A stretch of 64,000 bases of DNA from Petrosia ficiformis (lineage: Eukaryota > Porifera > Demospongiae > Haplosclerida > Petrosiidae). Each line of letters begins with the position of its first letter. The first letter of the stretch is position 1. Both the position numbers and the translations under genes were made by a program. This document shows positions 50,367 through 63,034 of the stretch, piece after piece. The stretch is from assembly GCA_947044365.1 (NCBI GenBank), contig OX345645.1, positions 89,501-153,500 on the forward strand, in the 5' to 3' direction. The notes under the pieces were generated by a model that worked only from the letters and a program-made list of their open reading frames with translations, had not been told where the DNA came from and searched no databases.

Positions 50367-53300
50367 TTATGTTTTCTGAAACACTGTAAATTCAATATCA
50401 CTATCTGAATCAACAGTACTGATAGGTGTGAATCCTTTACGAGCAGGGTTTAAAAGAGATTGTAGTTTTTTCTTGGGATCAACAGTATAATGACGCCTCA
50501 CTAAATATCTCTTCTTTGGGTGGAGTTTACTATGTCTGGAACACAGACATACAACAATAACTAATACCAGTACTACACATAATGATATCATAGATAATAA
50601 TATAATGAGCATAAATAATACATTATTATATGACGATGATGATATTGTTGAACTGGAAGGTGGTTGATCAGTGGGTGTAGATTGACATGTACTAACACAT
50701 CCTGATACATTACTTGTACAATTACTAGTGGGTGGGGCAGGTGGGCGGGGACATATATAATCATCATCACTATTATTAGTGGGAGGTGTTATTGTGATAT
50801 CTTCATCAGCTGTAGAGGGACTTGAACTGGGTCCTGGAGGTGTTGACAGTGTGAGATTTGTGTCATGTGATATGGTCACCGGTGTATCATCATCATGTGA
50901 TAAGGTTGTTGTTGCATCAGTTGTTGTATTGGTTATTGGTGTGTCATGTAACGTGACTGTAGGAAACTCTGTTTGATGTGTTGTATTGGTTATTGGTGTG
51001 TCATTTGACGTGACTGTAGGAAACTCTGTTTGATGTTTTGATGGTAAAAATTAATAGTTAAAACAACACACACACACACACACATAATACACACATAATA
51101 CGCACATCACTCACTAGTAACAGAAAATTTCCACACATTATTAGGTCCAATTTCAGCAACATATACACTCAATCCATCAGAAGAGACGGCCAAGTCATGA
51201 GGTTTAACAAATCCCTGTATAACAACAGTATAATGAGTTTGTAATATACCAATGATGTTTCTCACTTCAGGTGGACTCCAAGTATTAATAACACTACCAT
51301 CTCTATGAAGTGTAAATCCTACAGCTTTATCCTCTCCAGTCATAGAACCATTTATAGCATATAATGGCCAGTCACCACGCAGATTACCAAAGCTAATAGC
51401 ATAAATGGCCCCACCCAAAACATCAGAGTCAACAAAGACACGCCCCTCTCTGCTAATTGTATCATAAAGTATAATACGAGAGTTTTCTCTGTCAGCTACA
51501 AACAATTCGTGTCCATCTTGACTAAGAGCTAAACTATGAGGTACATTTAACTTCTTACCACCAACAAATGAAGGAAACTCATAACGAAATACTCCATTTA
51601 AAGAATATACGATAACACGATGATTACAATACCTGAATAGATAGATAGATAGATAGACGGATGGTTTGCTAGGCAATGAATGAAGAGGATAGACACAGTA
51701 CTTACCCATCAGCAACAAAGAAAAGGCTATTCTTTTCATCTACTTCAACATCAGCAGGTTGACAGAAATGGTAATTGTCATTTCCCGGTTCAAATGCAGT
51801 CCCTAATCCCAAAGGATTGTTCTTCAACTTTGGTAAAGCTTTCAAAAGTTGATGTCTAGCTACATCAGTTATCCAGTATTGATTAGTACTATCAAGTTTT
51901 AATCCATGTGGTAAATAGAAGAAGTCTCGTCCCCATGTGTCTAGTAATGTTCCAGATGGACTGAGTTTCAGGACTACAGGTTCAGAAATGGTCCCTTTAT
52001 GTTTGTCCATGAACTGATTATTCATATTAAATGACCTAAAGGATAATTATATAACATATTAATAATAAATACATGTGTATAAACATACTGTGATGTCCAT
52101 TGTCTGTCTCCTCTGTGTAAAATATGTACATTATTAATACTATCAACATCAACTGCAGATACTTGTCCAAGTTGAATCTCGCCAACTACACCTGTTACCC
52201 TATTGAGAGGCCATGATTCATCCAGATTAAGTACAGGTATAAATTCATTATCAGTACTCAATATTTCTAGAATATCTGATAAGAATGAGGTATCTTCAGT
52301 AGGGTCCTGATCATGTGATTCAGGGTGGGTGTGGTCTTCATTAATAGATTCATGATTAGGGTCATCGTTATCAATAGAATCATGTGACACTTGTGGAACA
52401 TGTGTAGGTAAAACATGAGAAGAATCAGGATATTCCAGATCATCAGGTGCTGTAGACCAACATTCATTATTATATAACTGATCTTCACTATTCTCAGTAT
52501 AGTACATCATGTAATAATTACACATCTCATCAGAACCATGAGCACTAAAATTAGGAGTGTAGTAGGAATATATATATATATATATACAGGTATATGACTT
52601 ACCCAAACATTACCCTATCAGGTTGTGATAGAGTATTATAATATGCCCGAACAGCCTGAAGGATTGACAAATGAAATAAGATCATTATAATATATGAAAT
52701 GTTTTCACCCATTCTGTACAGGAACTGAACAGTATCATATTATATATACTACTGTACAAATTACTGAAATACCAAACATGATCAAACATACCAACATGTC
52801 ACCAGGTACTATATCAAGTCCTTCTTCAGTTGGATAAAATGCCTACAAATGCTAATCATATGACCATCACATGACATTATTGTTATATACTTGTGGGTCC
52901 TGAGGATTTCTTTGTCCTATTAGCTGCCATTCTCCAGTATCAGCTTTAATGACATATCCGTACATTGCACTACCTATAAATAAATCCATTATAATAATGT
53001 CATGTGACTATCATTTGACATACCAAATGAGTGAGTGTGTGTTCGGAATGCAAAGGGGTGAATTGTATTTGGTCCATCAAACTTACAAGCAACATCAATG
53101 CTAACAGCTGATTAATAAATAGATAACAATATACAAGTAGATACTGGGTAGATAGATAGATAGCTGACAGACCTTCTTGTTTTGGTTCCAAGCCATCCCT
53201 CAAATACCCACCAAACAGGTATATACCAGCAATAAAAGGTTGTTTAGTATTTGTTATTGATATGTCTAAAGCAGGATAATCCTCTAATGAGAAATAGGAT

Positions 53301-53510
53301 AACTCTCTGAGAGGAATTATTAACAACTCATTCACCTTCTCTAGTTGGTGTACTCTGAAAATGAATTTGCATTACAATATATTGTACAGCACTGCCCTCA
53401 CCAACTTTAATACCAACATCTGAAATACATACACATTATCGCAGACACAGACAGACAGACAGACAGACATATACATACACATATACAAATACACAGACAC
53501 ATACATACAT

Positions 53511-53541
<31 letters not shown>

Positions 53542-54495
53542 TATACATACACATATACAGACATACACAGACACACAGACACATACATAAACACAGACAG
53601 ACAAACAGATACATATACACACACACAGACACACCTTTAGGGAGTGTAAGTCCTTCAGCTTGTAAAGCCCAAGCAAATAGTGTAGTAAATATGGAATCAT
53701 CACAAACTTTATATACTGTTATACAATTCCTGTAATAGATAGATTTAAAAACTCATACTTCAGCCATAATAATAATTATAATTTGTCTCATAATATCAAT
53801 ATTTGTATAAATTATTTTCAATAGCAACTCACACAAACATACAATTGATAGTAGTTGTTTATTTAAAAACTCTAAATATAATTATTATTTACCAGTAATC
53901 ATTGTGAATAGTCTTATCATCTTGTTTTCCAGTACATCCAAATAATATCATGTGATGAACAATGGAGGAATTAATATGAGGATCAAATCCAACTAAATAT
54001 GAACAGAAGCAATTAATAACATATTAGTCATACCACCCATTTGTACATATATGTATACATTATATATATATATATATATATATAATTATATATATATAAT
54101 TATATATATATGTATAATTATATATATATATATAATTATATGTATATATATATATATATAATTATATCGGAACATAACCTCAAATTCTGAACTTGGTGAG
54201 GTTGGAACTTATATTATATCCACTTGTGATGTCATACTTGTAATATGTACATACATATATACTTACTAATATAATTCTCTTCTGTTGGTAAGTCAACACT
54301 TGTACAATAATATTCATCTGGCTACATATAAAGATGGAGGATTATATATATTACATCCATGAGCTCAACCTTTGTCAAGTGTGTTACCTTAACATTATTA
54401 GTATCCACTTCCAGTGTAAGGGAATGGACATCATCTTGTGTAAGAACTGAAGACAAACTCAATAACAGTGAAAAGAACAACAAAACATGACACAT
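50367..54495 (-). CDS. PAM: Bifunctional peptidylglycine alpha-amidating monooxygenase, membrane-bound
   Basis: Starts MCHVLLFFSLLLSLSSVLTQ, a signal peptide. The PHM part shows the copper ligands: VHHMILFGC, VMQIHF, RTHTHSFG and SDEMCNYYMMYY, with WQLIGQRNPQDPQAFYP nearly as in vertebrates. An acidic linker follows. The PAL lyase part has QLGQVSAVDVD, LPHGLKLD, YWITDVARHQ, FCQPADVEVD, FFVADGYCNHRV and NVPHSLALSQDG, including the Tyr and metal-binding His/Asp positions. A Thr-rich stalk with the repeated phrase TEFPTVT ... TPITNTT leads to one transmembrane segment (LFMLIILLSMISLCVVLVLV) and a basic cytosolic tail. The order matches full-length PAM, which amidates peptide hormones in secretory granules. 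The phase across the stalk intron (51050-51115) was checked. Confidence 0.93.
53440..53640. repeat. CAGA/CATA microsatellite in PAM intron
   Basis: Alternating ACAG, ACATACAT and ACACAG blocks; open frames across it are repeat artefacts. Confidence 0.95.
54055..54165. repeat. (AT)n repeat in PAM intron
   Basis: TATATA tracts broken by AATTAT. Confidence 0.9.
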
Positions 54496-55036
54496 TTTCT
54501 CCTTCAGCCTTTATCCGATTATTTCCGTTTATATCAGTATACTTTTTAAATGGGTGGTGCTAGGCACGAACATTATTATAATACAAAAAAGCATATATAT
54601 ATTGCCAAATGAAAATTGGGTTTTACATAATTATAATAACAATATAAAATCTTTCCAACACACGTCACAATGTCAGAACATTGAAGAATCATGTGATGAC
54701 ACAACATTAACACTGACGAATGACGAACTCTTGCAAACAAAGCGACACCATGGTTGCCATGACAACCATGGCCTGAGGCTGGGATCAAGTTCAGACAGTT
54801 TACAAATAAGTGTTAACATGGAAACAAGTAGAATTGATATTCTGAAAGGAATAAAAGTACATATAATATGCGAGTAGATTCCCCATTGGGTATTCCCCAT
54901 TGGGTATTCCCTAAATTACAAAATGCACACTAGTATATATAATATTCACATTCAGTTGTTTACATATTTGTGGTTAGTGTTTGGAATTTCAAGTATGGTA
55001 CATTATACAGTGATTGTATAATATGTGCTATTACAC
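54496..55036. other. Intergenic region upstream of PAM with an X-box-like palindrome
   Basis: GTTGCCATGACAAC (54753-54766) is a canonical RFX-type site 258 bp upstream of the PAM start. It lies within an open frame on the plus strand (54554-54877) that lacks splice or family support, so I treat the stretch as non-coding. A TTCCCCATTGGGTA direct repeat is at 54879-54909. Confidence 0.45.
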
Positions 55037-56386
55037 TTACAATAATATAATGATTATATTAATCAGACCGGCAATGGTGGGCATATTCGTATTTACTATA
55101 TATCCTTTAAGTCTCTGCCAACCTACAATAAATATATAACATAAATTATAAAAATAATTAATTGCCATACTATATCTTCTCCATGTGACACCTCTCTGTT
55201 CACTTCCCTCAACTACTGTACTAAACACATCTATGTTTCTAATAGCTATTGTTGAACCCGAACGCCCCCTCATTCCAGATATTTCTTCCTCAACATATTC
55301 AGTCAATCCATTGCTTGTAGATTCTACTTCAGTAACAGTATCATCAGATTGTTCAGTATGTTGGCTACTATATCCACTACACCTAATATTAAGATCATCA
55401 CTGAGTGTTGATTCTGAACTGGTTTGTGGAATACGATGAGATCTACTTTTTATCCCATCTACCTCAATATCATCATCTACAGTATCCACACTCTCTGTCC
55501 CTTCCTCATCTGTATCTTTATCTATTAAATGATTCTTTCCTTTCTTGAGTAGTAACAAATCTTCACGCGTTAGACTCTATAATGTAATGACATTGTATCA
55601 CCATTAAATATAATATATACTCACTATTCCTTTAACGGAATATTTCCACACAGATTGCAAAACAGTGTAAGCATTGTTACGATGAAGAAAAGAAGTGAAG
55701 AAGTACTGAGTTGAATATAAATAATAATGAATATAATAAATAGTTTTAAATACCTCTTTTTCAGGTGTTGTCACGGTGATGGCATTAGGTACTACTAATG
55801 CAGTCTTTTGCTTCATAATTCGTGTAATATCTTTAAATTTAATTGCCAGCTAATAAGAGGAAGTTATATCATGATCATAATTTTGAGGCATGTAGTTGAG
55901 TCATACCTTGGTCTCCCAAAATAGATTTGAGTAAAAACACACATGATGACATGTGATATACATGTGACCTTGCACAAGAATATTACTGTTATGCCAGGCA
56001 CACGAATACTCTATTGTAAATTATTATAATAAACTATAAGAGTGTAATTAATAATATGTATAACAAAACAATTTCAATAATAACTAGACATTGTTAACAC
56101 ATTAGTGTGTAACACCAAACATACAATACTCTATTTAATAGTTTATTACTATATAAAACGTACGTTTTAGTAATGCTTCCGTATTTTCATTCTCAAAACA
56201 TCGACTCAATTCCATTTCAGAACGAGATTTTTTGTGGGTAGTAGATGCTGATGTAGTCAAACTAACTTTTAAGGAATGACTTAAGGATGAGTCTGACTTA
56301 TGACTTGAGAATGAGTCTGGCTTATGACTTGAGAATGAGTCCTGGCTATGACGTGAAAGTGAGGATGTGTCTTTACTACTTTCCAT
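55037..56386 (-). CDS. GRAM-domain protein of the GRAMD2 type
   Basis: Starts MESSKDTSSLSRHSQDS with a Ser-rich lead that contains a repeated SFSSHKPD/SFSSHKSD unit. The GRAM domain follows over four exons: EYSCAWHNSNILVQGHMYI, CFYSNLFWETKLAIKFKDI, TALVVPNAITVTTPEKE and KYFFTSFLHRNNAYTVLQSV. After an acidic Ser/Thr region the C-terminus is hydrophobic (TNMPTIAGLINIIIILL) and probably anchors it in the ER. No VASt lipid-transfer domain is seen, so GRAMD2A/2B rather than GRAMD1 fits. Homologs act at ER-plasma membrane contacts. A 5' UTR exon may lie near 57573-57620 (GTAAGT donor) with a TATAG acceptor just above the ATG, making the satellites at 56.4-57.5 kb intronic. Confidence 0.85.
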
Positions 56387-56401
56387 ATGAAAAAACTATA
56401 G

Positions 56402-56432
<31 letters not shown>

Positions 56433-56530
56433 TACACTTATATTAACATATTCAGAATTATTGACAATTAAAATAAGGTGCATGGGTTAGAAGCTAGCAT
56501 TGGTATTAGTACAATCATACATTCCTCTGC

Positions 56531-56606
56531 CATCAAGGAGTCTGGTGGTAAGAGTGCTTGATTAGACATCAGAAGGTCAATCTATATTTGGATTCCTATC
56601 TTATTA
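56531..56606 (+). other. tRNA-like/SINE-like remnant (low confidence)
   Basis: TCTGGTGGTAAGAGTGCTTG resembles a tRNA D-arm with A box, and TTTGGATTCC 40 bp later resembles a B box. A proper cloverleaf could not be drawn by eye. It could be a decayed tRNA-derived SINE head. Confidence 0.25.
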
Positions 56607-56704
56607 CTGTTTTATATTTGTACATACCTAATGTAATTAACCCTGTGTCTAATTATATTAAAAGTTTAAACATTTTATTAATATGGGTGTTGTATGATGT
56701 ATAT

Positions 56705-56812
56705 AGGATATGAAACCAAGCCTGTTAGTACATGTAAGAACATGTAAGCAAGTTAATGACACTAACACATACACTATTTATAATTTGTGCCTATAGTTAT
56801 ATCACACAGTGA
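56705..56812 (+). repeat. Dispersed ~110-bp repeat, copy A
   Basis: Contains AACCAAGCCTGTTAGT, ACATGTAAGCAAGTTAAT, ACACATACACTAT and TTGTGCCTATAGTTATATCA in the same order as copy B at 59268-59385. It ends directly where the 36-bp tandem array begins. Confidence 0.75.
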
Positions 56813-57525
56813 ATCACTGCTATATGAACCAGTGGTGAATCACTGCTCTATGAACCAGTGGTAATTATCAGCGAATCACTGCTCTATGAACCAGTGGTAA
56901 TTATCAGTGAATCACTGCTCTATGAACCAGTGGTAATTATCAGTGAATCACTGCTCTATGAACCAGTGGTAATTATCAGTGAATCACTGCTCTATGAACC
57001 AGTGGTAACTATCAGTGAATCACTGCTCTATGAACCAGTGGTAATTATCAGTGAATCACTGCTCTATGAACCAGTGGTAATTATCAGCGAATCACTGCTC
57101 TATGAACCAGTGGTAATTATCAGCGAATCACTGCTCTATGAACCAGTGGTAATTATCAGTGAATCACTGCTCTATGAACCAGTGGTAATTATCAGCGAAT
57201 CACTGCTCTATGAACCAGTGGTAATTATCAGTGAATCACTGCTCTATGAACCAGTGGTAATTATCAGTGAATCACTGCTCTATGAACCAGTGGTAACTAT
57301 CAGTGAATCACTGCTCTATGAACCAGTGGTAATTATCAGCGAATCACTGCTCTATGAACCAGTGGTAATTATCAGTGAATCACTGCTCTATGAACCAGTG
57401 GTAATTATCAGCGAATCACTGCTCTATGAACCAGTGGTATCAGTGAATTACTGCTCTATGAACCAGTGGTAACTATCAGTGAATCACTGCTCTATGAACC
57501 AGTGGTAATTATCAGTGAATCACCC
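56813..57525. repeat. 36-bp tandem array (about 19 copies)
   Basis: Unit AGTGAATCACTGCTCTATGA + ACCAGTGGTAATTATC. Units are almost identical. Because 36 is a multiple of three, a 204-codon frame stays open (a 12-residue repeat), but there is no start context, splice signal or family match. Confidence 0.97.
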
Positions 57526-57687
57526 CAAAACACTTTACTATGGATTATGTAATGTAGGACTCATAACACACTTACCTTCAGCTATACTATTCCGTCATCA
57601 TCGGTCCCACCCTCGTATACATTACAATACATAATCAAAGTGTGTTCTAATACACATTTATTAATCTTAATATCTGTTGTATATAAC

Positions 57688-57800
<113 letters not shown>

Positions 57801-58289
57801 ATAAATAAATAATATCACTGGCAACATAAACAAAATACTTGGTTACATAATAACAGCCAGATTACATCATCTGCAAATGGCATGTTATAACTTGTTACTC
57901 CATATCTTACATGCAATAGATGAGTGTGTGTATAATCATATATATATATATTATAATATATATATATATGTATATATATATATGTATATATACACACACA
58001 CGATACATAATTATTATAAGCATAATAATTACTAATACTCACTCACTCCTTTATTATTGTATGTCTTTCTTGGCAGAGAAGCTGAAGAATACGTAACAGC
58101 ATACACACTCATCCTATAAAGCAACACAAGTAGCCAGTCTTTCTTTGTCTCATGCGAAATTCCATCGCAAACAGGCGAGTCGTTTATTACGTAATTTGAT
58201 TGGTCAGTTTTATGAACAGCAATTATTATGAATAATTAATTATTACATGCATGTCATGACAAAACCATGTATGAAATGTAAATAATTAT

Positions 58290-58606
58290 TTATACAATTG
58301 GATAAGAGGCACAGTCAGCTAGACCACAGGCATTCTTCCCTCGTTCAATCCAGAAATACCTGTAGAAAATAACTAATAATAATTATCATGACATAACATT
58401 AACCACAAACCCGTCAAGTCCAAACTTGTTTCCCCATGAATTCTTAACTATCCAATATTGTTCACCAGACTCCGTCTGATTGTAACCAACAATTAGTACT
58501 ATTGCGAATAAATTATATATTATTAAAATATACAATATAATATTACATACCAGCATGATTAACATGTGTAGCATCAGTATGACAATGATCCCTATATGTT
58601 GATATA

Positions 58607-58640
<34 letters not shown>

Positions 58641-60767
58641 CAAATTACCCTTTAAATATTCCTTTTTTATATAACATGAATGCCTTCGTCACATCATATG
58701 CAATACTCACTGGACCATTATTAGCCACAGCATCACCGATATCATCCTCAGAACCCTGGAGAAGAGGGAAAACAAATAATTACTCCAGTATTAATTACGG
58801 CTGTCTAATTAGCACACAATTTGTCGACTGTATGTTTTCAGTACCACATGTGTAGTTATCCCAAATAGGAAAGTGAAAATAACTTTAAAATAAATTTGTA
58901 CACAAATAAAAACAAACAAACCGTATGACCACATGAATATGAAAACATGAATTATTCCACAAACATATTTGTGTTTATACACTCAGCACTTTTATATAGG
59001 ACATTAGTTTTCAAGATCGAAATGTTTTTACACAAGTCATATTATCATATTCCCAGTCACATATGAAAGATGTTTCCACAGTAATAAATATTATTCATGG
59101 TAGTTCCAGGAATTGGTGCTATTGACACACCACTATAGTAACAGTATAATATGACTTGTGAATATAATAATGTATATTTTAGAAAGTAAATAGTAAGAAT
59201 CCCAAATTAATAGATATCAAGTTAATTAACTAGTCTCAAATACCTTGTTAGCCTGATGTAAGCACATTTTGTAGAATACGAACCAAGCCTGTTTGTCTGA
59301 TCATGTACATGTAAGCAAGTTAATAACACTCACACCTACACTATATCATTTGTGCCTTTAGTTATATCATATACAGTAGCTATTAACTGACATGTAGTAA
59401 TATTCACAACCCCAGTAACAGTGGCTGCAACTATACTAGATGTCATCTTTCTCAAATACCTTAGTAATATTCACAACCCCAGTAACAGTGGCTGCAACTA
59501 TACTAGATGTCATCTTTCTCAAATACCTTAGTAATATTCACAACCCCAGTAACAGTGGCTGCGACTATACTAGATGTCATCTTTCTCAAATACCTTAGTA
59601 ATATTCACAACCCCAGTAACAGTGGCTGCGACTATACTAGATGTCATCTTTCTCAAATACCTTAGTAATATTCACAACTCCAGTAACAGTGGCTGCAACC
59701 TCTGAACTATTGAATTTGCATTTTCCATCTTTAGCTGTGTAAGGATAATCTTCTTCAGTTTCAATACCTCCATTGTAATAAACATATTCAAATGCTTGAG
59801 ATGGTAGACCACTATACAAAATATTTCTAATAAACATATTATATTATAGTTTTATTTCTAATACCCATTACATCCATTATTATTAAAATTTCCTGCACAG
59901 TCTACCAGTTGCTGTTCAGACTAGAGGAAATTATAATTATTATGTGTTAATTTATTTTAATATTACCAGAGAAACAAGATTTCCAGTTTTAATAGCATGA
60001 TGGGACTCTAAACAACCTGTAGTTGAAAATGTCCAACAACTACCGCAACTACCCTGATGAGTCACATGATAAATACATGAGAATCACATGATTAATGTTG
60101 CACCTACATACCTGATTCTTAACGTTTGTTACTACACCTTTGTTTCTCCAATCAACAGCAATGGGGTTGTCCCTTCCAGATTTGATGTAATTACCAGTTG
60201 CTGAACAATGCTAATTAATGAATAATATCATAATTTATAATAATAATTATGAATGTTTACTTGTGGATCTGTAATAAGATACTGCTTCTGAAACTCTTCA
60301 AATTCCAGATCAGCAAACTCGTTAAGTTCCACTATAAAGTATATAAATGATATTTATTAACCCTTGCCCACGTAGGTGGAGCAGAGGGTTACTGTAATCA
60401 TTATTACATGTCTCTCACATTCTAATGATGGTAAGTACTGTCTGTTCATATCATCTACAAATATACTGTTCTTTATGAAGATATCCAGTCGTTTCTCATG
60501 TTCATCTCTACTGTCATAAGTTCTATCATACTAACATATATAAATAAAATGCATTATATATATATATACATGATTTTCAATAAAAGTAGTGTATGTTGAA
60601 AAAGGAATCTATAAAACAATAGATTCCTTTATTTTCTACTACAAGCAGAAAACAAGTATTAAACAGTTACATATACATAATTCATGTTGTAGTGCTTGTT
60701 ATGAACATAATCAACCAACTTGATGTTATAACATAATATATTATTGTTTAAAACATTTACATAGTAT

Positions 60768-60811
<44 letters not shown>

Positions 60812-61004
60812 ATATATGGTTGATTATGTTCATAACAAGCACAACTTATATATACCTTTATTTTCCATTCATCAAAAGCTTCTCTGTAAAAAACTTTAAA
60901 AAGATATTAATTTACTTTAAATCTTCACCATTCATTATCAAACCTGATTCTGAAGAGAACACAAAAGCAACTTGAGCAACAAGAATAACCTTGAAGAAAA
61001 TCAT
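58290..61004 (-). CDS. CTSH: Cathepsin H-like cysteine protease
   Basis: Starts [20 protein letters not shown], a signal peptide, and ends at TAA 58290-58292. The propeptide has an ERFNIN-like helix. The mature enzyme begins near AVDWRNKG and has [17 protein letters not shown] (active Cys), [32 protein letters not shown] (active His) and [20 protein letters not shown] (active Asn). The phrase [10 protein letters not shown] and the end [17 protein letters not shown] match cathepsin H rather than L. This is a lysosomal aminopeptidase/endopeptidase in other animals. The end of the exon encoding TGVVNITK is tandemly repeated four more times in the next intron. The gene is divergent from the C2-like gene (103 bp between start codons). 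Confidence 0.92.
59268..59385 (+). repeat. Dispersed ~110-bp repeat, copy B
   Basis: Homologous to copy A at 56705-56812 (shared GAACCAAGCCTGTT, CATGTAAGCAAGTTAAT, TTGTGCCTTTAGTTATATCA). It ends about 12 bp before the 67-bp tandem array in the CTSH intron. Confidence 0.75.
59397..59705 (-). repeat. 67-bp tandem array derived from a CTSH exon end and its donor site
   Basis: Five copies at 67-bp spacing (starts at 59397, 59464, 59531, 59598, 59665). The last is part of the true exon. On the gene strand each copy has the exon sequence for [12 protein letters not shown], the donor AAG|GTATTT, and a short tail ending CTAGTATAG, which resembles an acceptor. Confidence 0.92.
60691..60843. repeat. 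Foldback element with 26-bp perfect inverted arms in CTSH intron
   Basis: GTGCTTGTTATGAACATAAT + CAACCA near 60692 is repeated in exact inverse near 60814-60840. The centre holds an (AT)n tract. A 12-bp hairpin (AAAGGAATCTAT) lies just upstream at 60600-60632. MITE-like, without a clear target duplication. Confidence 0.75.
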
Positions 61005-61107
61005 TTCGAAAGACTATAGATTTAATATTATTATAGTTAATTAATTAATTTTTATAAATTAATAGTTGGTATATCCTGCAGCTGTACACCCACACATATA
61101 ATTAATT

Positions 61108-62940
61108 ATGGATGAATTGATGAAAACATTTGAAAGTACTAAAAGTACTAAAAGTACTGAACATGAAAACCCAAATAAAGTGGTAAGAATACTATCAACA
61201 ACACTTCTCCCATAATGAGATGACGTCATTTAACAGGTTGGTGTATTGAGTCTACATATAAAGACACTAATATTAGCTGATGATTACAGTAAGTACAAAT
61301 GTTTCACGATTATCAAGAGCGTGTTAATAATATATTTATTACATATTTGCAGCTGGATTTACACAATCAGGTCAACTTAGATTGAAAATATCAGTGTGCA
61401 ATGATATACAATATATGAACTACACAATACACGAGGAAAAGAAGAGGATGGTATTTGATAAGATACACCACTTTCCTTTGGAAGTATGTCACTATGTAGA
61501 TATACCACAATCATTATTATACATACACTGGTAGTTACCAGAAGACACTAAAGATTCCAGTAATCAACTACTTATTCAATTGTCCATTACTTCCTCACTT
61601 CTTATTGGTCATGATACAACACTAGGAACTACACAGACTCATATACACAATATCATAAATGTAAGTGTTATCACTTGATAATTATAAAACTCTTGGGAGT
61701 AACAATGTAACATAATACGAGACTTGTATTATACAGTAGTAGTACCAGGAGTGCATCAATGAAAAACATTATTCATTGATGTACTCCTGGTATAATATTA
61801 TTGTTTATTACAGGAGTCTCCCTGTTCTGCTGTCTGTTCCTTAATAGACAATTCAAACATTACGATAGGTACATTACATTCAGACTGTGGATTTAATTAT
61901 GGAATGTTTGGATTTGGTGAATCGTATCAGGTGATCACAAATTTCTATAATTATTGATAGTTAATTATTAATAACAGGTTCATAATCCTCATTATAAACC
62001 TGAAGAATTCCTCCACTGGTCTTTGTTCCCAAGAGTTACTCCTCCTGAAGAACATACAGATGCTAAAGGGTAAATAGCGCATTGTATATTTCTTTCATTA
62101 TTGTAAATTGTTCGATTAGCTTGCTCACGATTCCAAGAGGTATTCAACATCCTAGTTTCATCCCATTTGGACAACATGCACATCTCTGTTCCTCAGAGGA
62201 TCTTAGTATGTTACTTAATATACACTCTATCAACATTACTTAATATACACTTTATCAACATTACTTAATATACACTCTATCAACATTACTTAATATACAC
62301 TCTATCAACATTACTTAATATACACTCTATCAACATTACTTAATATACACTCTATCAACATTACTTAATATACACTCTATCAACATTACTTAATATACAC
62401 TTTATCAACATTACTTAATATACACTCTATCAACATTACTTAATATACACTCTATCAACATTACTTAATATACACTCTATCAACATTACTTAATATACAC
62501 TCTATCAACATTACTTAATATACACTCTATCAACATTACTTAATATACACTCTATCAACATTACTTAATATACACTCTATCAACATTACTTAATATACAC
62601 TCTATCAACATTACTTTAATATACACTCTATCAACATTACTTTACTTTAATAATTACAAGTAATGGGTCAGAATAGTTTAGTAACTGAACAACAAACTAA
62701 AGCATTACAACTAGTAAAAGAGATGAAGAGGTAAGAATGCATCATATCACCTTATATTAACTAATTATTATATTATATAGATTATCAATGTGGAGATTAC
62801 AATGTACTGCAATAAGAGATCGTTCCAAGAGACTTGAGTTTCTGGAGAATATTATGAAATCCCAAAACACACAAAAAGCTGATGAGCAACTAGGACTCAC
62901 ACGGAGGAACACACCCAACTATAACCAGTCAGTGTGTTAG
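61108..62940 (+). CDS. C2-like domain protein, unidentified
   Basis: Starts MDELMKTFESTKSTKSTEHE and joins through about eight exons to TAG 62938-62940. The segment VGVLSLHIKTLILADDYTGF, SGQLRLKISV, and LLIQLSITSSLLIGHDTTLG has the strand pattern of a C2-type beta sandwich. It is followed by IPRGIQHPSFIPFGQHAHLC and a C-terminal coiled coil (QQTKALQLVKEMKRLSMWRL). It lacks obvious calcium-binding aspartates. C2CD6-like sperm proteins were considered, without enough evidence. A 25-bp satellite fills the intron after exon LCSSED. Confidence 0.55.
61741..61792. repeat. Near-perfect hairpin in C2-like gene intron
   Basis: TACCAGGAGTGCATCAATGA pairs with TCATTGATGTACTCCTGGTA, with one mismatch and a ~10-nt loop. 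Confidence 0.8.
62214..62645. repeat. 25-bp tandem array (about 17 copies)
   Basis: Unit ACATTACTTAATATACACTC + TATCA. The array starts at the donor itself (CTTA|GTATGTTACTTAAT), so the 5' splice site borders the first unit. Confidence 0.95.
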
Positions 62941-63034
62941 TTAGTTAATCAGCCAAAAAAAGGCAATTATATTCATTATAATAATTTCTTTTTGAAACAA
63001 ACCTCCACCTTACTGATAAAACATTAACACATTG

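Noticed and set aside
54554..54877. 107-codon plus-strand frame
   Set aside because: No splice partners, no homology and overlapping frames on the minus strand; left as intergenic.
56858..57472. 204-codon frame with a 12-residue repeat
   Set aside because: Artefact of a 36-bp satellite with no start context, splice signals or similarity.
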